Assembly (NCBI GenBank): GCA_037957365.1
Contig: JARHVA010000158.1
Location: 1-64,000 of the forward strand
Source of the DNA: Torreya grandis
Lineage: Eukaryota; Streptophyta; Pinopsida; Cupressales; Taxaceae
Direction: 5' to 3'
Length of the DNA: 64,000 nt
The position numbers were made by a program, and so were the translations under genes. Each line of letters starts with the position of its first letter. The stretch's first letter is position 1. Of the stretch, positions 23,610 to 36,530 are shown one piece after another. The notes beneath the pieces were generated by a model that did no database searches, was not told the origin of the DNA, and saw only the letters and a list, made by a program, of their open reading frames with translations.

Positions 23610-26600
23610 CCATAATGTTATTAGGAGATTTAGAATCTACTAAGAAATTTCTAGTGAGAAAGAATATTTCTCTATAAATTATGTGATAGGAGATACTTAG
23701 TTAATAGTTTATTTAGAATCTATTTTATCCAACATATATTAAAATTTATTTTTTTGTAAATAGATATTTTAGATTAAACCTCCCCCCCAAAAAAAAACTA
23801 ACATTGTTTTGTAGAAAATAACAACTACTAACATCATGAAGGAATATCTAATTGTTGATGCAGTTTGGAAATGAAATTTTGAGACAACCAACAAGATGGA
23901 GAAGAAAACTTGTTGCACGAGTTTTTTTAGTTGTTCACAATGAGAAATATGGAATAGATACTCTTGTATTCCTAAAATACATATGTTTTGTTATTTTCTA
24001 TTTTATTAAAAAACATAAAAAGTTTCCAAGAAGATAAGATTGTATGTCAAATTTTGATTGTGAATAAAATTCAGAAATGGCTAAAATTTACTAAAGGATG
24101 GTTAAATTATACAAGGAGATGGTGTTATAGGTAAATATAATTATGTTGATGATCTATTATGAAATAAAATAGTCTACAATATAGTCTTTATAATTTCTAA
24201 AGGTAGACTCCTAAGGCAAAAATATGTGGGGTATTTGATCTCATAGGTAAGTATAGCTTATTTATAGCAATGATTACTATAGCAATAATTGATCAAGAAA
24301 TTGAAATATTAAAAGTTGTATGATATGTTTAAAATTAATTGTTTCTCAAACCAAAATCCTTGTGAGTTTATCTAGTAAAATGTTATGTAGAATGGATTTC
24401 ATTATGATCTTGTATGACTGACCAATTTACATGTGTGATAATGGTTTCAATGGTTTTCTACTAATTCATGTCACGACCTGAAGAGATTCATATGGATAAC
24501 CATCAAATAAAGTAAAGTCAATAATATGGAGATATTCATGTAGAGATTCATGTATAAAATACACAAATATAGCCTCCTAGAATCTTGCATGCAATATCAC
24601 CATGCATAGAAAATTATTTTAGACAAATTTCATATGGGTCAAACAAGTTAAAAATAATAAAATTTGCATGGAAGGTAGATCAAAACAAGAGAATATAGAG
24701 GTCATGCAACAAATTTGGCATCATTAAGATATATCACCATATTTTATGTGATTAAAATAATAAGTCTTACATAATCACATATTTTATTACTACTTTTTTT
24801 AGCATATATATATATATATATATTGATGCAATTAAATTGGGTGATCTAAAAAATTTCAATTTCCATTTTATCTTTGACTAAATACCAATTTTATACATAA
24901 TTTTTTGGAATTATTTCTAAACTATAGCAATAAAATCTGATAAAAAATAGAAATCAAATTACTTGGTAAATTTAATTACTTTGGTCTCAGTACTAGATGT
25001 TTGTTTTGTTTTCTATGTTTCCTATTAGTCTGCATGGATAAGGAAGTTTGTAATTGTAAAAAAATGATGACAATCTCAAAATAATCACACTTACATCCTA
25101 GCCTAGGCTAGCATGCAAACTAAAATAGAAAATTTACATGAGAATGAGTATTTAAAAATTTATGAGTGCTATAGATGCTAAAAATTTATAGGAATCATGC
25201 GCTTTCAGCAAGTTATCTCAAATAGCATAAAACTATTTTTAAAAAATTCAATGCAAATAAAATATGTGGTTACAAAAATGGTAAATTGGGCTTAACTTTA
25301 AAGGATCCACCCCTTGACCTTGCCCTGTATCATAGGGCACTACTCCTTGACCCAGTTGGGGGATGCTACCCCTAGACCCTTGTTTTTGATTTTCTAGTGA
25401 AGAAGAAGATAGTGAAGAAGGTCACTCAACATGATGAAAATCTAGGTCAAGTTGTATATGAATAACATAAAAGTTTTAGTAGCAAGAAGAGACATGAAAA
25501 ATCTATTTGTAATAAGGAAGCCAAGGACATCCAAAATTTAGTTATCCAAGCATATTTTTTAGTTTTTAGTTTCTATCAAATAATTTAGCAATATCCTCCC
25601 TATATAAATAATAGTTAGTATTCTATGCACAGATCACAAATAAAAATAATTGATGGCATTCCATTTCACTCATTTCCATCCATCTTTAGGAATTAACTAA
25701 ACCCATATCCACTTACATAATAATAGAACTTGTCTAAATAAGTTCTTATTCTCCATAATAAAATTCCATTATCAATAATGTTAATTCTTAAACCATTAAT
25801 CATTGTTACATAGGTTGAATTGCATTTTTCTATATACATTCAAATGTTCATCTTAATAGTCTATCATTTATATTTCTTTGACATTGTTGATATTATACTT
25901 GGCTGAAAATGTTTTATTTATTTCTAATTTTTTTAATAGGATACTTTCATTACAAGTAATCATTCTAGAGATGAAAATTTCTGCCTATGACTTCAACAAG
26001 CAATTGGCAAATTATCTCGAGTTACCTTTCACAAAAGACTACAAGAAAATTAGCAAGTGTCTATGTTGAAGAAATGTCAACGTATAGAAAAATCCATGAT
26101 AGATTTTCAAAAAATATGAAGATGTATAGAGTCTATGGCTAACATCTTCCATGTCATCAATTTTCAAAAAATTAAAAAAATAGAAAATAAAAAAATAATG
26201 AAAACCCTCGGGCATTGTTGGTAATCTTGGTTCAAAAACTAGCTTGCTAGAAGACCAAGTACTAGAATAAAGAGCCTTGATTAGAAAACTAGTTCACTAG
26301 CTAGTCAAGGGTAAAAACATAAAAATAAATAGAATACAATTTGTCAAATGGAATAGTGATGCAGTTTTTCTAACTTGGTTGCTTACTTCTATGCTATTAT
26401 TTTTTAGCATAAAAGGACTATACTTTTATCATAGCAATGAAGATTGAATATATGCCAAGGTATTTTACTTTACTATTTTATGTTTAAATTTAATTTTTAG
26501 TTTTGTTATTACATGAAGATCCACTCTTGCAAACAACTTTGTTCTGGGGAAATAGACAACCTTCCATCTGATCTATGTAATCTCATCCTAATTCATTCAT

Positions 26601-27154
26601 TTGGCATGCATGAGGACATACATGAGCTTATGTGTGGGGGAGGATAATATATTTGAAGCTATAATAATTGGACTTATCCAAACATACAAGTTAATGTAAA
26701 TATAGTTTGATCTTGATCATGGTTCATAGTCTTGAAAGGAACAAGAATTTTTTTTATGTCAAAAGCTACTTTGTGATCAAAATAAGTATGTGTAGACACA
26801 ACAAGAAATTATCAACATAAGAGCCTACTCTCATCCCATTAAAAAAATGGGGGAAAGAAAATAATAATACAATATGAAGAGAGTAGCATGAGAATTCCAC
26901 ACAAGAACTTTTATCAAAAGGATAAAAAAGAATCTAAGTATAGTAGGAAAATCCTCCACATAATAACTTATCCTTAAATGTTTATTTTCATTAGCCACTT
27001 TTGTCTAGGATTTTAAAAGATAAATTTCATTATACTTTTTCAAATGAAATCAATTTGAGAAACCCATTTGAAGTACGAAGCTAAGTCTAACCCATGCATA
27101 TGTACCATGATATTTTAAATAGTGGCATACATGAGGACATGCATGAGATTAGGT
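23610..27154 (+). other. Element H internal region, decayed, no domain recognised
   Basis: Small open frames at 23852-24037 and 25878-26069 have no recognisable motif. A local C-rich patch at 25310-25385 repeats variants of 'ccccttgaccc'. Around 26225-26320 'actagcttgctag' and 'actagttcactagctagt' form a small inverted repeat. A (TA)n run lies at about 24800-24823. A purine-rich 'tgtgtgggggagga' at about 26632, with 'catgcatgaggacat' before it, mimics the real polypurine tract at 27150. Confidence 0.4.
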
Positions 27155-27164
27155 GTAGGGGAGA
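27155..27164 (+). other. Element H polypurine tract
   Basis: GTAGGGGAGA immediately before the TGATGA start of the right LTR. Confidence 0.62.
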
Positions 27165-27367
27165 TGATGAGCCCATAAAATGGATCATTATATCCTTAAA
27201 ATAACATCTTTTTTCTTGCATATGAATTGGATCTAAATATAGTTTCTTAACTTATAATTTATTTAGAAAAAAATAGTAAGTATATATCATGGTTATGTCT
27301 TTAGAATTCATTGTTATCTATTACTAAATTGAAATTGTTAAATGAAGGGGATTGATGACCCCCATAA
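27165..27367 (+). repeat. Element H 3' LTR, internally deleted
   Basis: About 200 bp. It matches the first roughly 170 bp and the last roughly 35 bp of the 5' LTR, so about 1.27 kb is missing in the middle. The last bases are ATAA against ATCA in the 5' LTR. Confidence 0.7.
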
Positions 27368-27372
27368 ATAGG
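27368..27372. other. Target-site duplication, right of element H
   Basis: ATAGG, identical to 22107-22111. Confidence 0.78.
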
Positions 27373-28830
27373 CCCCATTATAATCTATCACCTATGGCTA
27401 TATATATAACCCCATTTATAGGTGATGAGTGACATATTATGGTTCCCCTATCTATAAGAAATGATGTGGGATATATAGATGGCTATGTGTAGTGGTGGGT
27501 CAAATCCTAGTAGACACTATTATTTCCTATTATAATTTCCTCTAGGTGCCATTCCTACAACATAAGGTGGTGTAGGGGGAGAGATAAGTAGTGAAGTAAG
27601 CAATGGTGTTCCTGTGAGACTAGCATTGGTGGATGAGGTGGTCATTAGGGCCACATGTGAGTAGAATAGTTTTTTATTTTTGCATTTGATTTGGTTATAA
27701 TAGTAGGTAAATTATTTAATTTCATATATGTAGCTAATTGGTATCATAACTCAAATGTATGTAAGTAATTAGAAGTGGGTTACGATGGTGGATCCGATGA
27801 TATAAGCCCTCACACATTATGTGTTGATGGATGCATATACATATGGATTTATTCATAGGGTCATTGACATTGATATTTCCAATGCACCATTATTCAATTG
27901 TAAGAGTTATGGTAGCATACCATACTACAACCACTAAGTGTGAGGATCTACATGTTGGGATAAAAAGGTATGACATCCCATAATGGAGTACCACTAAGAT
28001 TATTTATACTTTGATTAATCATTTTGACACTTTTTAATGGGAGCATGAGGATACAGTGTAGTGATTAGGTGATTTTGAGGAGAGAGTATGTGTGATATCA
28101 TGTGTATGTAGGTCTCAATTAGATCCCAATGTATCTACATGGAGAGGTGTTAGATTTTTGGATATTGATAGAGATGAGGAGTACACACTAGGGGATATGC
28201 CCCAAACATATGATTGATGTGCTTATTTGTATAAACATTATATCAGCTTATATACATACATACACATATGACATTGCTCACATGGTTTTATTTTGTTTCA
28301 AATTGATTTTACTATTTAATTCTTTGTTGGTCATTGCATAATTTTTAATTGTATTTATTTCCATGATGTGATAAATTGTGTATCAAATATGTTCATTTTT
28401 TAAATGTGTGTATTATATTATTAATAAATAGCTCACCGTATGTGATGAAATTCAAATGAAAATAATAAAAAATTACTATAATAATCATGTGGTAATTGGA
28501 TGATTAATTATGGTTTTGTAATCATTTTTAATTTATATGTAGAAACATTCCATGAATATGTGTGTATCTATTTAGGTACCCATATTTTTTATTTCATTTT
28601 AACTTCTCCATGTGTCTTTTTATGAATGACCTAATTGACCAATGGTTCCTTTGTAGGATTAATGTGTGAGAGATTAGTCATAGGAGTCAGTACACTGGGA
28701 GAGGGACTTCTACTAGTGTACGTTTACTATGAAGGTTAATAGACCATCTGTTCTCAAAAGGAGAAGCATGGAATGGTTTAACCCTCTTAGATGAGCCTCC
28801 AAGAGAAGTATGCAGAATATATATAAATAT
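27373..28830 (+). pseudogene. Possible 3' remainder of the interrupted PMD pseudogene
   Basis: It directly follows element H, so before the insertion it adjoined 22106. Short coding-like pieces are visible: a Gly/Val-rich GGVGGEIS..VSNGVPVRLALV near 27565-27640 preceded by 'LGAIPTT'-like residues, TSHNGVP near 27964 (the 21129 copy has TSYHNGVP near 21850), and an exon-like piece after a 'cctttgtag' acceptor at about 28656. None is long enough for firm assignment and all carry stops. The Gly-rich piece resembles the exon-junction region of the antisense PMD gene in element C. A small stem at about 27372-27450 pairs 'ataatctatcacctat' with 'ataggtgatgagtgacatat'. Confidence 0.35.
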
Positions 28831-28859
28831 GTCTTTTTGATATGTAATGATTCCTAGAT

Positions 28860-31034
28860 TTACTAATTATATAATTTTTTCTCAAGAGTAAAACACTCAT
28901 TGTCTCGATGTCCATTAATACCATGGTAAGTGAAAAAATATTGTCCTTTTACCTTATAAAATTAGTGAGGTGCATAATTTGAATTAAGAGGGAGTGTGAT
29001 CATTCATTCAACCAAAAAAAATTGTAATATATCATGGAGTCTATCTTGTTACCAATCAAAATGAAGTGGTTATCTTTTGGTAGAGGTATATGGTCAAATT
29101 TTGGGAGATACTGTTTAAGCATGTGCCTTCCCTTTGTTCAACACCTTTATTGTTTGGATTTTAACATAGGTTATTAATTTTTTAGAAGGTGTTTGAATTT
29201 GTTTATGATATTTTGGGACTTGTCTATTTGTCTTGAAAACATGGATTTTAATATAAATTATATTTAGTGAGGAGATTGACAACTTGTATTTGTGAGAGTG
29301 CATGTATATTTTCACACATCCCAATATAATGTATAAAATGAATCAAAAGGCTTATGAAATGATATTTATCTTAGTATCAGAAGAAGAATTTTACTAAATA
29401 TAAATTATACTTATAAATCTTAAGGCATATAATTTAAATAATACAAATCATCCTTAAATCAAATGACATAGTTTTGTAGAGATTCATTGTCTATTTGTGT
29501 CAATGTTTTCAAGTGTTCCAATGGTAATTTAGGTAAGGTATAATGATGAAAATATGATAGAAACACATCTTCAAGTGTTTTTAAAGTTGCTAATGAACAA
29601 ATTATATGACTATAAAACCAATCAAGATCCCTTTGGGTTAAGCTATGATGGAAAGCTTTTAAGATCAATCTTCCATTTTGGGTTCAATGTTTAAAGGAAT
29701 GTATATATTATTGCAAGTGAATAGCAAGGTCCCCATCACCATTGAAAGAGGAAAACTTAGGCATAATAAATTGAAAAGGATAAAGATGCTAAAATACACT
29801 CCTAAAAATATGTTGATTGGTTAATGTATTTTCCTCAAGAATAGCCTCATGAGAAGAAATTTTCAGTTTAAGAGTTTTGACTTGTTTTTGCAAATCTCCC
29901 ATGGTAGTCATGATAGATGACATATCAGAAAAAGAGGTTATAGTTTTTTTAGTGATTGTATATTACCATGCACATTGAACATAGGAATAATTGATTATGT
30001 TTCACTATTAAGGGGTGAATAATCACATGTTTTTATTTCCTATCACACAAAGGGGTATTTATGGTTAAATAGGTAAGTATCTCATGTTGGATTGCATAGA
30101 GATTGGTACTAGTGTCATTAAAAATATATTGACATTGAATAGGATTAGGGGGGATAATTTCACTTATAATAATTATTTATTTTGTATATAAAATAAAGAA
30201 ACATTTTATAATTCATTTTTAACATCGTGAGGAGGGAAATGCTATGTTCACTTTTGGTTTTACTTTCTAAAAGAGTAAGAGAAGATGCAATGCTAGTTTT
30301 GATTCTCTTTGTCTTACATGGATTTATTTTTTAAATTGATACATGAAATATACTTGGGATGTTATTATTTTCATACACTAATATATGGGTTGTAAGTACT
30401 TCCTTATATTGGTTGTGTGTTTTCATGTTTTCCTCAAGTGAGACAATGGGAGAAAAAGGACATGTATGTTGTTCATCACAAAATAGAGGGGAAGAAAAAA
30501 TTTGACTTTTTGAATTTGAATCCTCCAAAGGGGGAATATAATTTTAAACATTGATATTATTTGTATAAGGCACACACTTCATTTCATTAACCTAGTCACC
30601 ATGAGAAATGGGGGAAGAACATGTAATGTCTTTGACATTTGCATTATTGGAAGGGGAAGAAGGACACTCACTTTGTGAAGCAAATAAATAAGGTGTGCAT
30701 GAAATATTTTTATTTATAACATTATGAATTCTACTAGTTTGTTTATATGGTACCTATTAATTACCATAAAAAAAATGAATAAAATCAATGTCATAACCAA
30801 GAGGGGTGTCATCATAATCATACCCAAAATTAGAAAGATCATAATCACTACCTTGATTATTGATATTTTCATTTATATCATTATTTTTTTCATTATCATA
30901 TTTGTAATAAAAAATGCTTTATCTTGTGTGTTTTTTTATTCTAGGTCTTCCTATGCAATACATTGATCATTAGGTGGATTAAAGTAATCATCGAAAGGGT
31001 GTTTCCCTACATAACATTTTACTAGTGATGCCAT
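28860..31034 (-). pseudogene. Element K gag remnant
   Basis: It begins with ATG at 31034 (MASLVKCYVGKHPFDDYF), followed by an acidic, Asn/Asp-rich N-terminal part (SDYDLSNFGYDYDDTPLGYD, about 30850-30790). The central gag domain is well seen at 29770-29400: SSFNGDGDLAIHL, then LTQRDLDWFYSHI and LEDVFLSYFHHYTLPKLPL, then a LTQIDNESLQNYV end, all typical of the retrotransposon gag family. A knuckle-like YFFTYHGINGHRDNECF follows at about 28945-28868, with the first Cys lost. At least five stops and several frame shifts separate these. Gag would build the particle around the element RNA. Confidence 0.72.
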
Positions 31035-31260
31035 AAAGGTTGTAATGTTTAAGACAAATATGAAACACACAACCTCTAGGGATAAATAAATAATGTAACT
31101 AAGCATCCCTAATCTATGCCCATATAAATAAGAGAGAAATCATATCTATAAATAAAATACATAAATCTGAAATAATTTTTTTTGAATATGGTGAAAATCC
31201 TAATAGGTAAACTAGGGTTTTAGTTCAACAAATAGAGGATGGTTTCACCAAAAAATTTAA

Positions 31261-32468
31261 TGCTTTTGGATTAATAATATAAACATAAAATTAATAATTT
31301 TTTTTTAATGCAATCAAGTAATGTTTAGATTTTAGCAATGTAATATAGTATTTTGGCAACATGTCACATTTAGGCATGTGCAATAAATAAAATAAGTACT
31401 AAGTGACCAAGGGATAAAGAGATAATATCTTATTTGATATTCTATAATAGAATGTGGTAGTGATTAGGAATCATCACAGGACTATCCTAAAGGTCTTAAC
31501 TTTGTTCACTTGATATTTTGACTATTTTTGCTTATTAGATAGTTCTGTAAACTAGGGATAGTAACATCGATGCTAGTGTCTGATTTTGATGTAGGTGTCC
31601 AATCAAGGATGTGTATAGTAAAGGTTCCAAATTTGTTTAAAGCCTAAATTATGACCTATAAAACTATTTTACATCATTGGATGTTCCTTCCTATGTACCT
31701 GAGCTAGGTAATAATAAAAACCCTATTTCCTTTGCATTGTACCTCTTGTGACTTGGTAAAAAGGGGTTAGTAACCTGACTCAAGATAGTCATATCAAACT
31801 CATTTGTTTCTAAGTGTTGCCTAAATAGCCAATACTCCAAAGAGGGCCTAGGACTCACATCACATGTAGTTCTCCCTCCTATGCATGTGTATGGAATTAT
31901 GATAGTGTAAATATATGCTCTTTCTACTAGTAACCCTTAGTACAAGTGATGCAATAGTATATTTGACCTTTTGTATGCTTCAAACATTTAATTCAATGAT
32001 ATAGTGCAATTTGATAACTTGAAATAAATAATAATTTCTAATTAAAGGGTTGCCTTATAAAAAATTTAGATGTATTAATTAGTCTATAGCCTTTGTATAT
32101 ATATGAACTTTCTAATTTTTAACTAGAACCTAGTGAAACATGAAAATCCAACCAAAGGATGGGCAAAAAGGGCTAACAAAATGGTCACAAAGTGAAAGAT
32201 AAGTGAAAAGGATAAAAATATAAGCCTGAATAGTTGTGTTAAAAATGAACACTAATGTCAATGTTGGTATCCAAGATAGATGTAAGTGTCTAGGGGTTAA
32301 ACAAAAAACAAAAAATAGGAATAATAGGTAGGGATTCTTTCCATACATTGGATGAAGATAAAAAACATAAAATATAGGTCTAGGGGTCAAGTAAATCAAA
32401 TGAAATAAGATAGAACCAAAGAGGTCCATGATAAACTATGTATAATTCTTAATGAAAAGGTATATACA
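31261..32468 (-). repeat. Element K 5' LTR
   Basis: About 1.2 kb, like the LTRs of D and C. In element orientation it starts TGTATATACC, close to TGTATACAACC of C. It shares with D the stretch 'ccaatactccaaagaggg' (31830; D at 12828) followed by 'gtagttctccc'. It ends next to the primer-site-like sequence. There is no second LTR to confirm the ends. Confidence 0.62.
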
Positions 32469-32889
32469 TACAAGGAGACTATAGATATTTATATTTTCAC
32501 CAAAATGGTTGTTTACAATATATTATTGTCTTGCGTCAATCCATGTTAGAGTAGGGCATGCTACATGACTTAGGATATATTAGTTGGGTGCAGTTGATAC
32601 ATCAATTTTATAGTATTATATTACAAGTATAGATGATAATAGGGATCATTATTTTATTAAGTAGTTGGATATATGAGAGATTCCCTATGTATCTACCTAT
32701 AGGATTACCACATGTAGTGGATGATGCCTTGCCACATGTGCGGAGGTGGACACAGGATCACATGGTGCATTTTTTACCACATTCCCTATTGGTATACATT
32801 ATAACATGAGGGTAGATTATTTGTTAGCCATATTATGGCATAATAGATACTTGGAGATCAAGGCCAATTACTTTTTAGATGTAGGGCCT
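32469..32889. other. Unassigned stretch, possible decayed coding on plus
   Basis: A plus-strand frame near 32690-32800 reads LPHVVDDALPHVRRWTQDHM before breaking. I do not recognise it. It ends exactly where repeat copy A begins. Confidence 0.3.
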
Positions 32890-33159
32890 GTTGGCTAAAA
32901 TTAGATTACATATGAAATTTTTACCTAGATGGATTAGGCCACTCTCTGAGACCGTTCAATGACCATTTTCCTTCATTACTAGTCTCTTTCTAGTCTTGAC
33001 TTGATGATGTAGTGCAATATCATGGAATGTCTAGTGTGGTGTTGGGAGTTGTTGAGAGGTAACCTAATGTCTCTCTATTGAGAGAAATTTTGAAGGCTTG
33101 AGAAGTCATCAATAGTTTTGGCACCACATTTTTAGGAAATAGTTTTGGAGACTTAGAAT

Positions 33160-33405
33160 ATAACACAATGAGCTCTAAATATCCTTAGTTGAGCTCTGAA
33201 GGTTACCCAAGTAGTTCTAAAGATGTTCTATTGAGCTCTAAAGATATTTATTCAAGATTTATATCCAACTAGATATAAAAATTATATAGGTATATCTAAA
33301 TATGTTTTATTGAGCTCCAAATATCCTTACTTGAGCTCTAAAAAATATCCAAGAAACTCCAAAGATACTATAGGTAGCGTCGAAGATGTTTTGTTGAAGC
33401 TTCAA
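33160..33405 (+). repeat. 'gagctctaaatatcc' minisatellite in copy A
   Basis: Units of about 65-85 bp start with ATTGAGCTCTAAATATCCTT or a variant (33170, 33232, 33308), with 'agttgagctctgaag' following. The same array, independently rearranged, is at 51135-51375 in copy B. Confidence 0.7.
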
Positions 33406-35224
33406 ATAAGAGGCAGTCCTAGTGTAATAAATGATCCAATAGTAGAGAGATAAGACTAGTTTCATGACCCTAAACAGTTTTTTCATCCTTATTTATTATT
33501 TTACCCATCTTATTTTAGGCCTCTACAATCAGGTTTTGATGAGAAGAACCTCTTTAGGCAAAAAACAATATTTTAACTTTCCTAGCTCAAAAACATCACC
33601 TACAGCTATTTGATTGTGCTCTAAAGAGAGTTTTTAGTGTGGTATACCTAAACATAAGAAATTTAAATGTTTAAAAAAATATAGGTCAATATTTTTCCTT
33701 GATTCCAACCTAGAGGTTTCAATCTAAACACTTGAGAATTCTTGGTTACTAGCTTATACAATGAAGAAACCATGATAAAGTGAGATGAAGGGCATAATGC
33801 TTGGAAATTGTAAGACTTTTCATGGTTGAGTTCAAGGTGATAAATTTATTTATCATGTTTTAAATACAATATAATCATCTCTCAGGGTTATATACATAGA
33901 ATAGTGTTAAGAAGTTCATTGACCTAGTGTGCTCTCATAAGCATCATATGGAGATCTCCTTATAAAGGTTACAGGGTTATATAACTAGATAATTATGGTG
34001 AAGACACTATCAAGAGTGATATAATCACACTCCACATAATAATAAGATGGAAATGAATCATGTCCAAGGTTGAGTAAATGGTTTCAAACCATACACATAG
34101 TCATAAGTTTGAGGGCTAATTTGGAGAAGATTTGAAGAGTTGAAGATGCTAGAGAGGTGATCAAACCTCCACATTTGGTACAAAGAGTCCTCATGAAAAA
34201 AAATATGACTCTATGATTTATATTTTTCAAAAATAAAATGGTAATCATTCAATATGTTTTTATAGGCCTGAGGCACTCTCCAAGTCATTTACATAAGCAA
34301 CCATTAATAATTTTGGAGAAATTGATGACTTTTGAGCATCTACAACTAGAGTTAGACTCTAAAAATTGGTATAAATGATCTCCATGAAAATTTAAAGATT
34401 TATATTCCATCCTTAATAACACATGAATATTTTAATCATCTGATGTTTTATCACAGACCTCATACAATTAGAAATAGTCATTCACACAAGCATCCCACTA
34501 GTTAGTTTTGAGAAAAATGAGTTTTAAGGCCTCTATAAGCATGATCCAGATATGAAACTTGGCACACATTATTTTCATTAGTTTTTATAACTTTAAATAA
34601 TATTTATTATGTCACACTAATAGTGGAAGCATCTATTTTTTTGTCATAGTCCTATGCTCATTTGTTAACAGTCAACATAGAGTTAGGCAAGCTTTTTGGA
34701 GGATTATAAGGTATCACAGATGGTTTGAACCTAATGTGAGGGTTTTTTAATAAATTTATGTTTATTTTAATTCTTATCACACTTTTTCATAGTGATAAAA
34801 TTCATAATTTCAAGTCAAAATGTGAAGAAGGGCAAATTTGCAAAATTCAAGATTTTGGCATGCAAGTGGGGACATTCAGAAAAAGCATTTTTTAGGCAAT
34901 TAAAGAATTTAATGATAAAATATAATTAATGGATAAATTTTATAGGTATTTTAAGGTCTAAAATAATAATTAGGTATTGATACCTTATAAATCTCAAGAT
35001 TCACTTATTTATTGATCCATGTGTCTCACAGTTCATAACTTAAGAGTGTGTAGTAGTCTAAATATGTTATTCTGCTTAGTTTTCATGATTAATAATGGGA
35101 AAATAATGATTTAAATAATTTTGGGGGTCCATATTTTTCCTAATTCAAAAAAAATTAAGTCTTGAGACCTCATAAAACTTGATAAAATGACAAAACTTAG
35201 ACCTATGCACACTCAAAAATTTGA

Positions 35225-35229
35225 CAAGG
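35225..35229. other. Target-site duplication, left of element C
   Basis: CAAGG, repeated at 46119-46123. Copy B of the host repeat has a single TAAGG at the equivalent place. Confidence 0.92.
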
Positions 35230-36511
35230 TGTATACAACCTAAATTGGTCAAGAAAACACACATATTATGTATTTTCATATTAATTTCATATGAGACTCC
35301 AAATAGAGATTATGAACTTTTATTCACATTTAGCCATGCCCTCTCATTTGACTTGTCTTGGTCTTTCTAGATTTCCTAGACATCTTTATGCTTATTCTTG
35401 AACATCTGTAACATTCTAAACTAAACCCTTTCAAGCCTAGGAACATATTTTAGGTACATTCACATCCCCCTAGGTCCTACATCCCCTATATAATATCACC
35501 TAAATAGGAATACAATAGTAAAAACCTAAGGTGTCTAGTTTCTAGCACTATTGTCTAAACTTAATTTTGGCCCCAATAGTTAGTCTCTTCTGTAGGATGA
35601 GTCTTACCCCTTTTCTTTACTTCATGTCTATGTTTCCTAATGTTGGAAAAATGCAATAAAATATCACAAATTCAAAATAATGAGTCTCTTATATAAAGTA
35701 CTACACAAGGCATTTTATATCTAGCACTTACTATTTTGGCACATTGGACATAATAAAATTAATCAATAGTATAGCTCAGCTTCTATACATCACACATAGA
35801 TTTGAATGTTTAATCAAGGAAGGGCCTAGGAAAAATTCATTCTTGCATCAATCATGTGCATTGATTATGCATGTTCCCTAAGGGATAACTACATCAGATC
35901 TGAGACCCTAGCTTGAGGGTTAATGTAGGGATTAATTAGAATAATAGGGGTTTTTTATTATGTGATCATTCTTCTCACAACTCAATTTTTACCCATTTTA
36001 CTTTGATTTCCTTTGGTGTATCTATGTATGTAGGTTAATAAATGTACTAAAGATAGAATCTAAACATAGAGAGCTATGTATAGTCTTGGGATTCAATATT
36101 TCACTTACAAAGTGTCACAGTCCTATTGAGTAGAACCTATAAAACTCAGACCACCAAGACAATAGCACCAGAAGTGGACAACAGCTCTAAAAGTGGACAA
36201 CAGTACTAGAAAGTGGACTATAGTACCAAGTAGTAGGGTGTCCTTAGTTTGGAACTCCTATCCAAATAGAGTTTTGGGTCCTATTCATGATAGTTTTCCA
36301 TCCTTGGACAATAGTTTTTAGGCTCTGCATCATCTATTTCAGCCTAGAATAAGCCAAGTTAATATTTCTTTGTCTTCTCTTTCCTATGTAAATTGAGTTA
36401 ATAAAATTAGAAAAAATGTGTATTTTACTACATAAAACCACAATTCTTTCCCTGTTCTAGACATTTATTTTCTTAGAAATTAAACCCCTAATTCCTAAAA
36501 AGAATAAAACA
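35230..36511 (+). repeat. Element C 5' LTR
   Basis: It starts TGTATACAACC and ends CCTAAAAAGAATAAAACA, matching 44831-46118 throughout. It keeps the canonical TG...CA ends. Confidence 0.92.
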
Positions 36512-36530
36512 TTTGGTGAACCTGACTTAT
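36512..36530 (+). other. Element C primer-binding site
   Basis: TTTGGTGAACCTGACTTAT starts directly after the LTR end. The matching site in element D (ATTGGTGAACCTAACTTA) shows the conservation. The priming tRNA is not identified. Confidence 0.7.

Larger units (their letters stand above)
22112..27367 (+). mobile_element. Element H: Athila-like LTR retrotransposon, plus strand, inserted in the PMD pseudogene
   Basis: The left LTR starts TGATGATCCCATAAAATGG and the right one TGATGAGCCCATAAAATGG (27165), both followed by the same roughly 170 bp. The primer site TGGTGCCATTAATAGGGAA (23591) matches the Athila-type TGGCGCCGTTGCCGGGGAA at 13 of 19 positions. A purine-rich tract (GTAGGGGAGA) directly precedes the right LTR. 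Target duplications ATAGG fix the ends. The internal 3.6 kb shows no recognisable RT or integrase, so it is deleted or fully decayed. Athila is a Ty3/gypsy lineage. Confidence 0.75.
28860..32468 (-). mobile_element. Element K: 5' part of an LTR retrotransposon of the C/D family, minus strand
   Basis: In minus orientation it has a 5' LTR (32468 down to 31261), a primer-site-like TTTTTTGGTGAAACC (31255-31241), then gag from 31034 to about 28860. No RT, integrase or 3' LTR follows, because sequence of a different character begins near 28850. It is therefore truncated, or its 3' end is no longer recognisable. LTR length, primer site and gag order match elements C and D. Confidence 0.7.
32890..35229 (+). 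repeat. Copy A of the long direct repeat, left part (LTR-like)
   Basis: Homology with copy B (50852 on) starts abruptly at TGTTGGCTAAAATTAG, while the sequences to its left are unrelated, as expected of an LTR or element terminus. It continues through landmarks such as 'ttttacctagatggattagg' (32920; 50888) and 'gaggtaacctaatgtctctc'. It is cut at 35229 by element C and resumes at 46124. It contains a minisatellite (33160-33405). Its LTR nature is inferred from the TG start and the length; no matching LTR end or primer site was fixed. Confidence 0.72.

Noticed and set aside
25310..25385. C-rich island with repeated 'ccttgaccc'
   Set aside because: It stands out in composition but is too short and matches no element or organelle sequence I can name.
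30724..30966. 80-codon plus frame rich in Ile
   Set aside because: It is the reverse shadow of the acidic gag N-terminus of element K on the minus strand.
32580..32885. Possible further PMD or domain fragment (LPHVRRWTQDHM)
   Set aside because: It has some charged/Trp character but no PMD hallmark block could be aligned; left unassigned.
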